Shown here: positions 1 to 6,726 of the stretch, piece by piece
How the letters are laid out: each line of letters begins with the position of its first letter
How positions within the stretch are numbered: the stretch's first letter is position 1
Origin: DALYCO01 sp964535545
GTDB lineage: Bacteria; Patescibacteriota; Minisyncoccia; Phycocordibacterales; UBA9973
DNA: 21,745 bases
Reading direction: 5' to 3'
Assembly (NCBI GenBank): GCA_964535545.1
Contig: CAZHUT010000015.1
Span: forward strand, 1-21,745
The notes under the pieces: model-generated
Seen by the model: the letters and a program-made list of their open reading frames with translations, nothing else
What the model was told of the DNA's origin: nothing
Databases searched by the model: none
Program-made: the position numbers and the translations under genes

Positions 1-208
1 TACAAATTTATTTTTCTACCTATTTATGTTATTTTACACACTGTTCTTATGCCCTCCAAAATACTCTTTAAAATACACACATATTCTCCCTTAGCTCAGC
101 TGGTAGATCAGTTGCCTCTTAAGCAAATGTTTGTATTTTCAAGCGTCTTTTGGAGGGCCTAAAAACAGTCTGTAAAATAACATATATAGTCAGAAAAATC
201 AATTTGTA
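1..208. repeat. Large imperfect inverted repeat, 61-base arms around an 86-base loop
   Basis: Bases 1-61 are the reverse complement of bases 148-208 without any gap, with 54 of 61 positions matching by my count. The innermost 11 bases (51-61 and 148-158) are a perfect match. The left arm starts at the window edge, so the repeat may continue further out. The loop (62-147) contains most of a tRNA-Lys-like sequence. The outer end of the right arm supplies the putative -35 box of the dsbA-like gene. No transposase or target-site duplication is visible. It could be a tRNA-associated inverted duplication, a MITE-like element, or a transcribed hairpin RNA. Confidence 0.85.
85..157 (+). pseudogene. 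Degenerate tRNA-Lys(CUU)-like sequence
   Basis: The D arm TAGCTCAGCTGGTAGA (92-107), an anticodon loop CTCTTAA (116-122, anticodon CTT at 118-120) and a T-loop TTCAAGC (138-144) sit at exactly canonical tRNA spacing with a 5-base variable loop. Pairing has decayed: the D stem has 3 of 4 pairs, the anticodon stem 4 of 5, the acceptor 4 Watson-Crick pairs plus one wobble of 7, and the T stem only two wobbles. No CCA follows. I read it as a tRNA-Lys remnant. Its 3' acceptor strand lies inside the right arm of the flanking inverted repeat and would also pair perfectly with the left arm. A tRNA-like structure with another role cannot be excluded. Confidence 0.6.
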
Positions 209-241
209 TTCCCTCTCTGAAGGTCTATACTGTACAGTATA
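204..241 (+). promoter_or_regulatory. Promoter of the dsbA-like gene with a 16-base palindrome
   Basis: A candidate -35 TTGTAT (204-209), a 16-base spacer and a -10 TATACT (226-231) precede the ATG at 241 by nine bases, so the transcript should have almost no leader. TATACTGTACAGTATA (226-241) is a perfect 16-base palindrome that covers the -10 box and reaches the first base of the start codon. This is a plausible operator for a dimeric regulator. The -35 lies in the outer end of the inverted-repeat arm. Confidence 0.55.
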
Positions 242-879
242 TGGAAAAGAAAAATATCATCATCACAGTTATTGTGGTCGCATTAGTCATTGTCGGTTTC
301 GTCTTTGCTTACAAGGCATCGAACAAACCGAGTCAGTATCAGCCGTTCGCGCAGGGCATGAAAGATGCCGGCTTAAAATTCTACGGTGCGTTTTGGTGTC
401 CTCATTGCCAGGCCCAAGAAAAAGCATTGGGCATGTCACGTCAGAGTCTGGAACGAATGGGATTGTACCTTGAATGCTCTCAGCCAAGCGGTCAGGGGCA
501 GTTGCAGTTATGTGTTGACCAGAAAATTGAAAGTTACCCAACATGGGAATATCCAAAAGAATTTTCATACACAACCGAAGCGACCCCAACGGTTTGTGAA
601 GTTCAGCCTGGCCCAGCAGGACAGTCACCTTTGTGCGAAGTTGGTACCGGCTACGGTTCAAACTTCTTGAAGAGCTGGATCTTCCCTGGCAAAGAAGTGA
701 TTGCACTTCATAGCGCAACTGATCCAAAGCATGAAGGAAACACATGGACATTCGCGGCAGGCACACGTTCAACCGGAGAAATGCCACTTGAACTCTTGTC
801 TGAATTTTCTGGCGTTCCACTTCCTCAAGATCACTCAACTGAGACTACGGCTTTAGAACCTGAAAACAACGAGAACTAA
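241..879 (+). CDS. DsbA-like membrane-anchored thioredoxin-fold oxidoreductase
   Basis: This 212-residue protein has one N-terminal membrane or signal-anchor segment (about residues 6-24), then a thioredoxin-like domain with active site FWCPHC (C53, C56). The downstream SYPTWE (about 98-103) supplies the expected cis-proline. The pattern YGAFWCPHCQ...YPTWE is known from thioredoxin domains fused to or partnered with VKOR/DsbB-type membrane oxidases. Between PTWE and the last strand (WTFAAGTRSTGEMPLELLSEFSG, split here by function) there is an insertion of about 60 residues with two further cysteines (C119, C132); C79 and C91 form another possible pair. It would make disulfides in exported proteins and be reoxidised by the DsbB encoded one base downstream. 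The start is the ATG next to the -10 box. The class is confident, the exact subfamily is not. Confidence 0.85.
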   Translation: MEKKNIIITVIVVALVIVGFVFAYKASNKPSQYQPFAQGMKDAGLKFYGAFWCPHCQAQEKALGMSRQSLERMGLYLECSQPSGQGQLQLCVDQKIESYPTWEYPKEFSYTTEATPTVCEVQPGPAGQSPLCEVGTGYGSNFLKSWIFPGKEVIALHSATDPKHEGNTWTFAAGTRSTGEMPLELLSEFSGVPLPQDHSTETTALEPENNEN

Positions 880-880
880 C

Positions 881-1411
881 ATGTCTGCGTTTACTGAAAC
901 AATCAACTTTCTTGCCGCACTTGGCACGCTCACTATGGGAGCATGTGCGATTGTACTTATCGTCGCGCATGCTATTCACCGCAAGAAACCCCATCATATT
1001 CTCGACAAGGTGACCCGCTGGCTCTTATGGCTTGGTCTTGGCGTCGCCCTTTCCGCAATTATTGGTAGCTTGATCTACTCAAGTGTCATCGGCTATCCAC
1101 CATGCGTCCTCTGTTGGTGGCAGCGCGTGCTAATTTATCCGCAAGTTGTCCTATACGCGCTTGCTCTATTCTCGGATGACCGCAAAATTTTCCGTTATAC
1201 TCTCGCCCTTTCGCTCATTGGATTGGCCTTCTCGATCTATCACAACTACCTAGACTTTGGCGGAGCAGCGCTCATTACCTGCGACGCTTCAGTCTCATGC
1301 ACGGCAAGATATGTTGATCAATTCGGCTTTGTCACCATTCCACTCATGTCATTCCTCTCTCTTTTGAGCCTTACGGCTATTGGCTGGATTGGTCTAGAGC
1401 GAAATAAATAA
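881..1411 (+). CDS. dsbB: Disulfide bond formation protein B (DsbB-like)
   Basis: The 176-residue polytopic membrane protein has about five hydrophobic segments (near 8-30, 46-69, 83-97, 106-121 and 148-172). It shows the DsbB signature CVLCWWQR (C75, C78) at the start of a helix, and a second cysteine pair (C134, C140) in the last external loop. In the family, the first pair passes electrons to quinone and the second oxidises the DsbA active site. The ATG begins one base after the stop of the dsbA-like gene, so the two are co-transcribed and probably translationally coupled. No Shine-Dalgarno sequence is apparent. No terminator directly follows; the first good one is at 1638-1692. Confidence 0.92.
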   Translation: MSAFTETINFLAALGTLTMGACAIVLIVAHAIHRKKPHHILDKVTRWLLWLGLGVALSAIIGSLIYSSVIGYPPCVLCWWQRVLIYPQVVLYALALFSDDRKIFRYTLALSLIGLAFSIYHNYLDFGGAALITCDASVSCTARYVDQFGFVTIPLMSFLSLLSLTAIGWIGLERNK

Positions 1412-1931
1412 AAGTTTTCCACAACAAAGACTGGCGCAGTCAAATATGGAGCGCTATAATGATTGCAAGTTTGACATATAGGGCGCTTGTGAACGTATCC
1501 CACTTTGGGAAATAAATTGTCACTAAACCCCTTATACATAGAAGCACAATTATTATATTGCTTCTGTCGCTGTTCTTTCCACAATAGAATTCTCTCAGTG
1601 CATCAGTTCTTTATTTAGTGCGCAGTGCGAAAAAGGCAAGAGCCTCGAACGTGTAACCAGACCGATTGGTTCCACATTCGAGGCTCTTTTTTGTTTGCCG
1701 ATAGGCAAACACCGCGACCGGCGTGGTACATTAAAACTCCCATACCAGGGTCGTGCAGCCACAAAGTGTTGGAAAGAATGAAGTGAGCACCTGGAATAGT
1801 TTCTTCGGAGAGCGCTGGCGGTGTACTTTTCTCACTCCGCGTTGCTCCGCGAGAAAGAGCACACCTTCGCGCCCGAAGCAGCTTGTGCCCCATTGGTGCA
1901 AAGACTTAAGCAGCTATGCCTGTAAAATATT
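1412..1931. other. 520-base non-coding stretch with strong secondary structure; candidate ncRNA
   Basis: No convincing protein is encoded here. From left to right it holds small hairpins (1429-1441, GACTG/CAGTC), a lone TATAAT (1455-1460), TCCCA-CTT-TGGGA (around 1498-1510), an arm pair GAAGCA/TGCTTC flanking an A+T-rich loop (1542-1565), a strong terminator hairpin (1638-1692) and the hairpin GTTTGCC-GATA-GGCAAAC (1693-1710). A G+C-richer tail (about 1815-1875) can fold with GGTGT/ACACC and CTTTTCTC/GAGAAAGAG arms. Parts of 1740-1930 look like a structured RNA, but I do not find the signature motifs of tmRNA, RNase P RNA or SRP RNA on either strand. Its strand and identity are unresolved. 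Confidence 0.4.
1638..1692 (+). terminator. Rho-independent terminator with a branched hairpin
   Basis: AAGAGCCTCGAA (1638-1649) pairs perfectly with TTCGAGGCTCTT (1677-1688) and runs into a T tract ending at 1692. The 27-base loop contains its own AACCA/TGGTT pairing. It would end plus-strand transcripts from the dsb pair or from an RNA starting near 1460. Confidence 0.8.
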
Positions 1932-2585
1932 TTAAATGCTCTTCAAAAGAAATCGCTCCAATTCTTCTTCCAGATCAAATAATCCATTGTGTGCTTCATG
2001 AACAATCCGAACGAGTTCACGTGATGTCTGCACGAGTTCGGCTTCACTCCATTTTGAAAAATATTTCTTACTCATCATGTTTTTGATTGACCAGAACAGG
2101 ATGCCGGTGATAGCCTCAGGCGCCTCTTCGTTTTGGATTGCTTCGCGATACAAGAGCCATGTTCCCTTTTTATCGCGTGCCGAGAACGCATTGGTTATTG
2201 AAAAAATATTGAAAGCTGCCTTCTTTGCCTCTTTCGGTTCATCGCAGAGAAAAAGTTCTGCACCAGCTTTCTCGAAATTTTTGACGATGTCTTTGGGTAG
2301 TTCTCGCTCAATAACAAAAATGATATTTTCTGACTGGGCTAACTGCTCAGCAAAATTCAGCAGCATCTCGCCAAACGATTCATTGAGGAATGGGTATTCA
2401 AATGAAACACATAGTTTCTCATCAAAAAGCGACGAACCTCCTGCTAACTGTTCGAGTTCTGCAACAGAAGATTCATTGGCAGATTTTGAAACCAGCTGTT
2501 CTGATTTGAGATGAAGTTTTTCAAGCAAGCGATCTTTCGCCTCATGTCGCTTGGTCGCGTTCGTCCCGTAAATGAGGTATAGCAT
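1932..2585 (-). CDS. holA: DNA polymerase III delta subunit (short HolA-like)
   Basis: The protein starts MLYLIYGTNATKRHEAK, the usual beginning of delta (YLIYG plus helix), and continues with a strand-turn-helix region (FDEKLCVSFEYPF, ENIIFVIERELPKD) and a C-terminal helical half (ITGILFWSIKNMM, LEEELERFLLKSI). In the family, delta opens the sliding clamp within the clamp-loader complex. At 217 residues it is much shorter than the roughly 330-residue canonical protein; the C-terminal collar domain seems reduced. I chose the ATG at 2585 because it is one base after the stop of the upstream methyltransferase-like gene and matches the family start. An extended reading frame to 2630 would overlap that gene. 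The two genes form an operon. Confidence 0.7.
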   Translation of the reverse strand: MLYLIYGTNATKRHEAKDRLLEKLHLKSEQLVSKSANESSVAELEQLAGGSSLFDEKLCVSFEYPFLNESFGEMLLNFAEQLAQSENIIFVIERELPKDIVKNFEKAGAELFLCDEPKEAKKAAFNIFSITNAFSARDKKGTWLLYREAIQNEEAPEAITGILFWSIKNMMSKKYFSKWSEAELVQTSRELVRIVHEAHNGLFDLEEELERFLLKSI

Positions 2586-2586
2586 A

Positions 2587-3060
2587 CTAGAAGCGCACTT
2601 GTCGTTTGTACTCCCGGTATTCATCGCCATACTTTTCTGCGAGCAATGATTCTTCCTTTCGGAGGAATACGGTGCGAGTCAAAATATATGCAATGACAGT
2701 TGTAGCGACAATTGAAATTGAATTAAATAAAAAGCCGAGACCAATGACCATCAGGAACAATCCAAGATGAGTTGGTGATCGGGTGATGGTGTATGGACCA
2801 CAGAAGAAATCATGCGTATGTGTTTTTGGTGCATCTGCAGTGATCTGCTTTACGGCAAGATTGTGTGAAGTATTCTGTGCCCATAGAATCAATGCCGGCC
2901 CGAGAAAAAGCAAAACAAATCCGACTGGAATCAAAAAAGGCGCATTGAAATGCAACGCCCATTTCGTATCAATCAAAAGACCCGCCAGGAATGTGGCAAA
3001 GTAAACAAGATATGAGTGTCCAAGGACGATATGGACCAGGAAGCTTTTTTCGATTTTCAT
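2587..3060 (-). CDS. Isoprenylcysteine carboxyl methyltransferase-like membrane protein (ICMT/PEMT family)
   Basis: This 157-residue membrane protein has hydrophobic segments near 8-30, 41-61 and 106-130. It carries the C-terminal signature of the ICMT/phospholipid methyltransferase family: GPYTITRSPTHLG (about 88-100), then RKEESLLAEKYGDEYREYKRQVRF without interruption in the protein. In the family these residues bind S-adenosylmethionine and the substrate at the membrane surface. Bacterial members are mostly uncharacterised and may methylate lipids or small molecules, so no substrate is assigned. A -10-like TATTCA lies seven bases before the ATG. The holA start follows its stop by one base. 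Confidence 0.75.
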   Translation of the reverse strand: MKIEKSFLVHIVLGHSYLVYFATFLAGLLIDTKWALHFNAPFLIPVGFVLLFLGPALILWAQNTSHNLAVKQITADAPKTHTHDFFCGPYTITRSPTHLGLFLMVIGLGFLFNSISIVATTVIAYILTRTVFLRKEESLLAEKYGDEYREYKRQVRF

Positions 3061-3125
3061 ACTAATGTGAATAGGCCTAATAGACTATTTCTTAACTATA
3101 CACCAAGGTCAGAGGGAGTACAACG

Positions 3126-5540
3126 CTATTTGAGTTCACCCCAATTTCCGCCCGTATGAGCTACTACCTCGATAGGAACAAGTACCCGACCGCCCAAAAA
3201 GGACTCTGGAATGGTCTCTTCCATGGCTTTTTTAATGATGGCATTGGCCTGTTCTTCATACCCCTTATCAACTTCGAAAATCAATTCGTCATGAACCTGA
3301 AGAATCAAGCGGATGTGTTTGAGCAAGTCGTCTTTCTTGAGGGCTTCTTCTGCCTGACACATGCCGATCTTTACGATATCCGCTCCTGTCCCCTGAATTG
3401 GCGCATTGATACTCATTCGTTCAGCCATAGCCTTAATGAACGGGATCTTAGATTTCAGCCCCGGAAACTGTCGGCGTCGGCCAAAGAGCGTTTCGGTAAA
3501 TCCTTTTTCTTTCGCCGCTTCGATCACGCCATCGAGATAACCGCGAATCTTTGGGAACTGGATGAAGTAGTTATCATAGAACGCCTGAGCTTCGGCGCGA
3601 TCTGTGCCGAGGTTTTCCTTGAGCGCAGTTACCCCCATGCCGTAGAGAATGCCAAAGTTGATCACCTTTGCTCGGCGGCGCATTTCATGTGTTACTTCTT
3701 TTTCTGTCACGCCAAAGACTTTACTTGCAACGGCTGCATGGACATCTTTACCCTGGTTGAAGATAGCGGTGAGGTACTCGTCCTGCGAAAGCAATGCGGC
3801 CAGGCGAAGTTCGATCTGAGAATAATCGAATGACATAAGTACTGCGCCTTTTGGAGCGATAAAGGCATTACGGATATTTTTGCCGAGTTCTGTCTTGATT
3901 GGAATATTCTGTAGGTTAGGATTCGTGGAAGAAAAGCGTCCAGTCACGGCTCCCATCTGATTGAACTCAGCATGCAATCGCTCATCTTCTCCAACAAGAG
4001 TCGGGATTGTATCAATATACGTGGAGAGCAATTTCTGTAGTTCGCGATGCTTGAAGATATCACCGACAATCGGATGAACATCTCGCAGTTTCTCCAATTC
4101 GCTTTCACGAGTTGAACGAGCGCCGCCTGCTGTCTTTTTCAATTTCTTGCCATCAGTCGAAACAAGTTTCATTTCATCAAACAAAACTTCTCCGAGCTGC
4201 TTTGGTGAATTGATGTTGAATTCCCTGCCGGCGTGGCGGTAGATAGATTTTTCGAGTGCTGACAACTCCTTATGATATTCATCCGAAAGTTTTTTTAGGT
4301 ATGGCAGATCGATCAGTACACCAGTCTTGCTCATCTGTTCAATGATCGGCACAAGCGGCAATTCAATATTTGCATAGACATACCAAAGACCGTTGTCTTT
4401 CAAGGCTTTTTCAATCTTTTCTTCTGCCGCCTCGAGTGTTCCTGCTTTCTGGAAGTTTAAAATGTCATCAATAGTAATATTGTTCAAATCAGAATTCAAA
4501 AGCCAAAGTCCGATGGTTAGTTTTTTCAGGAGCTTTGGGTCAGCTTCTACTTCTGCGGCTGAAGTTTTTTCTACTGGTGTTCCTTTGCTCTTGGCCATCA
4601 CCGGTTCTCCGGCCATGACTCGCTTCACTCGTTCGATAATGCTTCGAAATTCAAGTTCGCGGAACAACGCTTCAATTTTTGAAATCTCAAATGTTTCTCT
4701 GAATGTCTTTTCTGGCAATTTGAAATCAATCGGCGCATCGCGACGAATGGTTGCCAATGTTTTTGAAAAGAGTGCATCATCTTCCCCTTCTTGGAGGAGT
4801 TTAAAAATACGGTCAGTAATTCCGACCTCTTTAAATTTTTCAGGACTCTTTTTGAGAACCTTATACATATTCTCAAGAGTGCCAAATGTCGTGATAAGCG
4901 TTGTCGCCGTCTTTTCGCCGATTCCTGCAATGCCGATGATATTGTCAGATGGATCGCCGCGAAGGCCCTTGTAGTCAGGAAGAAGTTCCGGTTTGAAACC
5001 GAAGCGCTGAAGCACTGCTTCTTCGTCGTAAAGGATAGTATCATTCAAACCTTTCTTAAGCGTAAAGACCTGAACTTTCTTATCATTCACTAACTGAAGT
5101 GTATCCATATCGCCGGAAGCGATGATGATATCGACATTCTTATTCCCTTTTAATTCTTCAACGATCGTACCAAGCATGTCGTCGGCCTCAAACCCAGGTC
5201 TGTCATAAATGGGAATATTGAAAGCTTCGAAAATTTTTCGGGAAGAATTAAGCTGGGCAATCAAAGCATCATCAGTCTTTGCTCGGCCGGCTTTGTAGGC
5301 ATCATATGCCTGGTGGCGAAATGTCGGCTCTGGAAGATCGTAACACGCCACAATATAGTCAGGTTTCAGATCAGAAATGATGCGGATAAGCATTGTTGAA
5401 AGGCCGTAGAGAGCTCCTGTAGGCTCGCCAGTTGAAGACATGAAGTCAGGCAAGGCATGGTAGGCGCGATGGATAATCGCGTGAGAATCAAGCAAAATAA
5501 GGCGTTTTTGGGATGTTTCAGCAGTCTTTTTGGAAGGCAT
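3126..5540 (-). CDS. polA: DNA polymerase I
   Basis: An 804-residue protein. The N-terminal FEN-type 5'-3' exonuclease domain (about 12-290) shows LLDSHAIIHRAYHALP, FEADDMLGT, SGDMDTLQLV and GDPSDNIIGIAGIGEKTA, which carry the metal-binding acidic residues. The C-terminal polymerase domain has motif A FDYSQIELR (about 570), motif B RRAKVINFGILYG and motif C VHDELIFEV (about 750). Between them the proofreading domain is reduced to about 80 residues around LTIGLWLLNSDLNNITIDDI, with none of the 3'-5' exonuclease acidic motifs. The protein therefore resembles, and is smaller than, Taq-type PolA. It replaces RNA primers and fills repair gaps. I chose the ATG at 5540 (MPSKKTAE) because a TATAGT box lies six bases upstream; an in-frame start at 5573 would place that box inside the gene. 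Confidence 0.96.
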   Translation of the reverse strand: MPSKKTAETSQKRLILLDSHAIIHRAYHALPDFMSSTGEPTGALYGLSTMLIRIISDLKPDYIVACYDLPEPTFRHQAYDAYKAGRAKTDDALIAQLNSSRKIFEAFNIPIYDRPGFEADDMLGTIVEELKGNKNVDIIIASGDMDTLQLVNDKKVQVFTLKKGLNDTILYDEEAVLQRFGFKPELLPDYKGLRGDPSDNIIGIAGIGEKTATTLITTFGTLENMYKVLKKSPEKFKEVGITDRIFKLLQEGEDDALFSKTLATIRRDAPIDFKLPEKTFRETFEISKIEALFRELEFRSIIERVKRVMAGEPVMAKSKGTPVEKTSAAEVEADPKLLKKLTIGLWLLNSDLNNITIDDILNFQKAGTLEAAEEKIEKALKDNGLWYVYANIELPLVPIIEQMSKTGVLIDLPYLKKLSDEYHKELSALEKSIYRHAGREFNINSPKQLGEVLFDEMKLVSTDGKKLKKTAGGARSTRESELEKLRDVHPIVGDIFKHRELQKLLSTYIDTIPTLVGEDERLHAEFNQMGAVTGRFSSTNPNLQNIPIKTELGKNIRNAFIAPKGAVLMSFDYSQIELRLAALLSQDEYLTAIFNQGKDVHAAVASKVFGVTEKEVTHEMRRRAKVINFGILYGMGVTALKENLGTDRAEAQAFYDNYFIQFPKIRGYLDGVIEAAKEKGFTETLFGRRRQFPGLKSKIPFIKAMAERMSINAPIQGTGADIVKIGMCQAEEALKKDDLLKHIRLILQVHDELIFEVDKGYEEQANAIIKKAMEETIPESFLGGRVLVPIEVVAHTGGNWGELK

Positions 5541-5572
5541 AGGTATACTATAGCGCATAAAGACGTCTAACA
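5541..5572 (-). promoter_or_regulatory. polA promoter, near-leaderless
   Basis: On the minus strand the -10 box TATAGT (5547-5552) is separated from the polA ATG by only six bases. A weak -35 TTGTTA lies about 15 bases further upstream, at the end of the terminator of the preceding gene. There is no room for a ribosome-binding site. Confidence 0.5.
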
Positions 5573-5599
5573 AAAAGCCTCCGCGGTAAAGCGAAGGCT
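5572..5599 (-). terminator. Terminator of the 294-residue protein gene
   Basis: On the minus strand AGCCTTCGC pairs with GCGGAGGCT (9 pairs including one G-T, six-base loop) and is followed by TTTTTG. It starts 10 bases after the stop codon at 5609. Confidence 0.8.
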
Positions 5600-5608
5600 A
5601 AAAATAAA

Positions 5609-6493
5609 TTAATCAATAATTCCAGTTTTAACAGATAGTAATTCCTGTTCAGATTGAACCACGAGGTTGTGTAATTGAAGCACAGGAAGTGGTTTAGTTC
5701 GTAGTAATTGGTAACACGGCTGTTGGTATGGATACTGCTTGCGCTGCAAATCAACTAAAATAATCGGTTGGTTCAGCTTCTCAAACAACAAGCCGTACAG
5801 CGCATAATCGCGGACATCAGCTCGAATTTTCTGCTCTGAAACAGAAAAGTGGGACTGGATGGTTGGATGATTTAGAATGGCAGCTGTTTTCGAAGCAATG
5901 ATTCCCGGCGTATGATTTTGACAGTCTGAATGCAGTTGCGTAAAGCTGTTAAAAAAATCATGGGGGTAGCAAACTTGCACATTGGTACGATCTTCTATAT
6001 ATAGTTTATTTTCATGCCAGACGTCTTTGTTTTGAGAAGATGAGCATAATGGCAGCAGTACCGTATAGTTCCACTCCTTTGAAGCAAGCGACTGCATACC
6101 TTTCAGTTTTTCACACACGGAATCATACAAAAAATATTGCACGCGTTTCTGTGCTAACGCCAAGTCAAATGTATTTTCAGAAACTGCGCCGCTGGCGATG
6201 GTCACAAATTCAAGTGGCTTGCCAGAGAAACATGCTTCAGCAATTCCATGAAGTGTCCGCTGCGAGAGCGACTGAAAAGACTGGGGAGACAGTGACGCAA
6301 TATCGTTAACCATTTCATGCAAGAGAGCAATCTTTGATAGAGCATGCCGTTTATGTCCCCAGTCGTCTGTAAGGGTGGCGATGAACCGAGCTAACTTCCT
6401 TTGTTTTCTTCGGGCAACTGTCTCCAAGTTTTCCTGTATGAGCGGTGAATTTTCTTTATAATCCTGTAAAAGCGAGTACACCATTGTATTCAT
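5609..6493 (-). CDS. Unknown 294-residue soluble protein
   Basis: I do not recognise this protein. It has no signal peptide or membrane segment. The N-terminal 60 residues are basic and helical (ARRKQRKLARFIATL). The middle alternates short hydrophobic strands with helices (LEFVTIASGA; WNYTVLLPLC), and the C-terminal third has a tyrosine-rich stretch (RADVRDYALYGLLFEKL, QYPYQQPCYQLL). Six cysteines are unusual for a predicted cytoplasmic protein in this window. Faint resemblance of the C-terminal part to cyclodipeptide synthases was considered and not accepted. It is a single-gene unit with its own terminator downstream and a canonical promoter plus a leader of about 150 bases upstream. ATG 6493 is preferred; ATG 6484 is possible. 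Confidence 0.7.
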   Translation of the reverse strand: MNTMVYSLLQDYKENSPLIQENLETVARRKQRKLARFIATLTDDWGHKRHALSKIALLHEMVNDIASLSPQSFQSLSQRTLHGIAEACFSGKPLEFVTIASGAVSENTFDLALAQKRVQYFLYDSVCEKLKGMQSLASKEWNYTVLLPLCSSSQNKDVWHENKLYIEDRTNVQVCYPHDFFNSFTQLHSDCQNHTPGIIASKTAAILNHPTIQSHFSVSEQKIRADVRDYALYGLLFEKLNQPIILVDLQRKQYPYQQPCYQLLRTKPLPVLQLHNLVVQSEQELLSVKTGIID

Positions 6494-6687
6494 GCTATAT
6501 GGTTTTTAAATGTACAAAAATCCCGGCAATCCCGCCGGTTACAATGCTCTCGATATGAGAATGGAGATTATATATAGAGACACACAAAACCGGCACGATA
6601 TGTATCGCTATCCCGCCAGCTATTTGTCTTGTTTGCTACATATTTCATCTGTACTAGTATACTAGTACTTTCTGAGGCAAAAGTCAA
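6494..6687 (-). promoter_or_regulatory. Promoter with 18-base palindrome and long leader for the 294-residue protein
   Basis: On the minus strand TTGACT (6682-6687), a 17-base spacer and TAGTAT (6659-6664) form a good sigma-70-type promoter. The -10 box lies within GTACTAGTATACTAGTAC (6651-6668), a perfect 18-base palindrome and a likely operator. The predicted leader is about 150 bases and contains a CCGGC/GCCGG hairpin (around 6533-6548). A second -10-like TATAAT (about 6570) lies further downstream. The -35 box sits in the stem of the tsaE terminator. Confidence 0.55.
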
Positions 6688-6720
6688 GCCTAGTTATGAA
6701 AACTAGGCTTTGTGACTTTT
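6679..6720 (-). terminator. Terminator of tsaE
   Basis: AAAAGTCA (6679-6686) and AGCCTAGTT (6687-6695) pair perfectly with AACTAGGCT (6701-6709) and TGACTTTT (6713-6720), with a three-base bulge. On the minus strand it comes just after the tsaE stop and ends in a T-rich stretch. The symmetric A/T ends would allow it to work in both directions. Confidence 0.75.
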
Positions 6721-6726
6721 ATGGCA

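Noticed and set aside
1471..1476. TTGACA as a -35 box of a small RNA promoter
   Set aside because: No acceptable -10 box lies 16-18 bases downstream; kept only as part of the description of the non-coding stretch.
1615..1893. Open frame of 92 codons on the minus strand
   Set aside because: It runs through the perfect terminator hairpin at 1638-1692, has no protein-like composition and no promoter.
1740..1931. tmRNA, RNase P RNA or SRP RNA
   Set aside because: GCTGCTTAA on the minus strand recalls the end of a tmRNA tag, but the conserved tmRNA ends, the RNase P P4 core and the SRP GGAAGCAGC core are all absent.
2077..2514. 145-codon plus-strand frame opposite holA
   Set aside because: Ser-rich shadow of the real minus-strand gene, without promoter or recognisable motifs.
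5609..6493. Cyclodipeptide synthase identity for the 294-residue protein
   Set aside because: Only a weak likeness in the C-terminal tyrosine-rich stretch; the N-terminal G-S nucleophile motif and the YxxxE pattern are not convincing.
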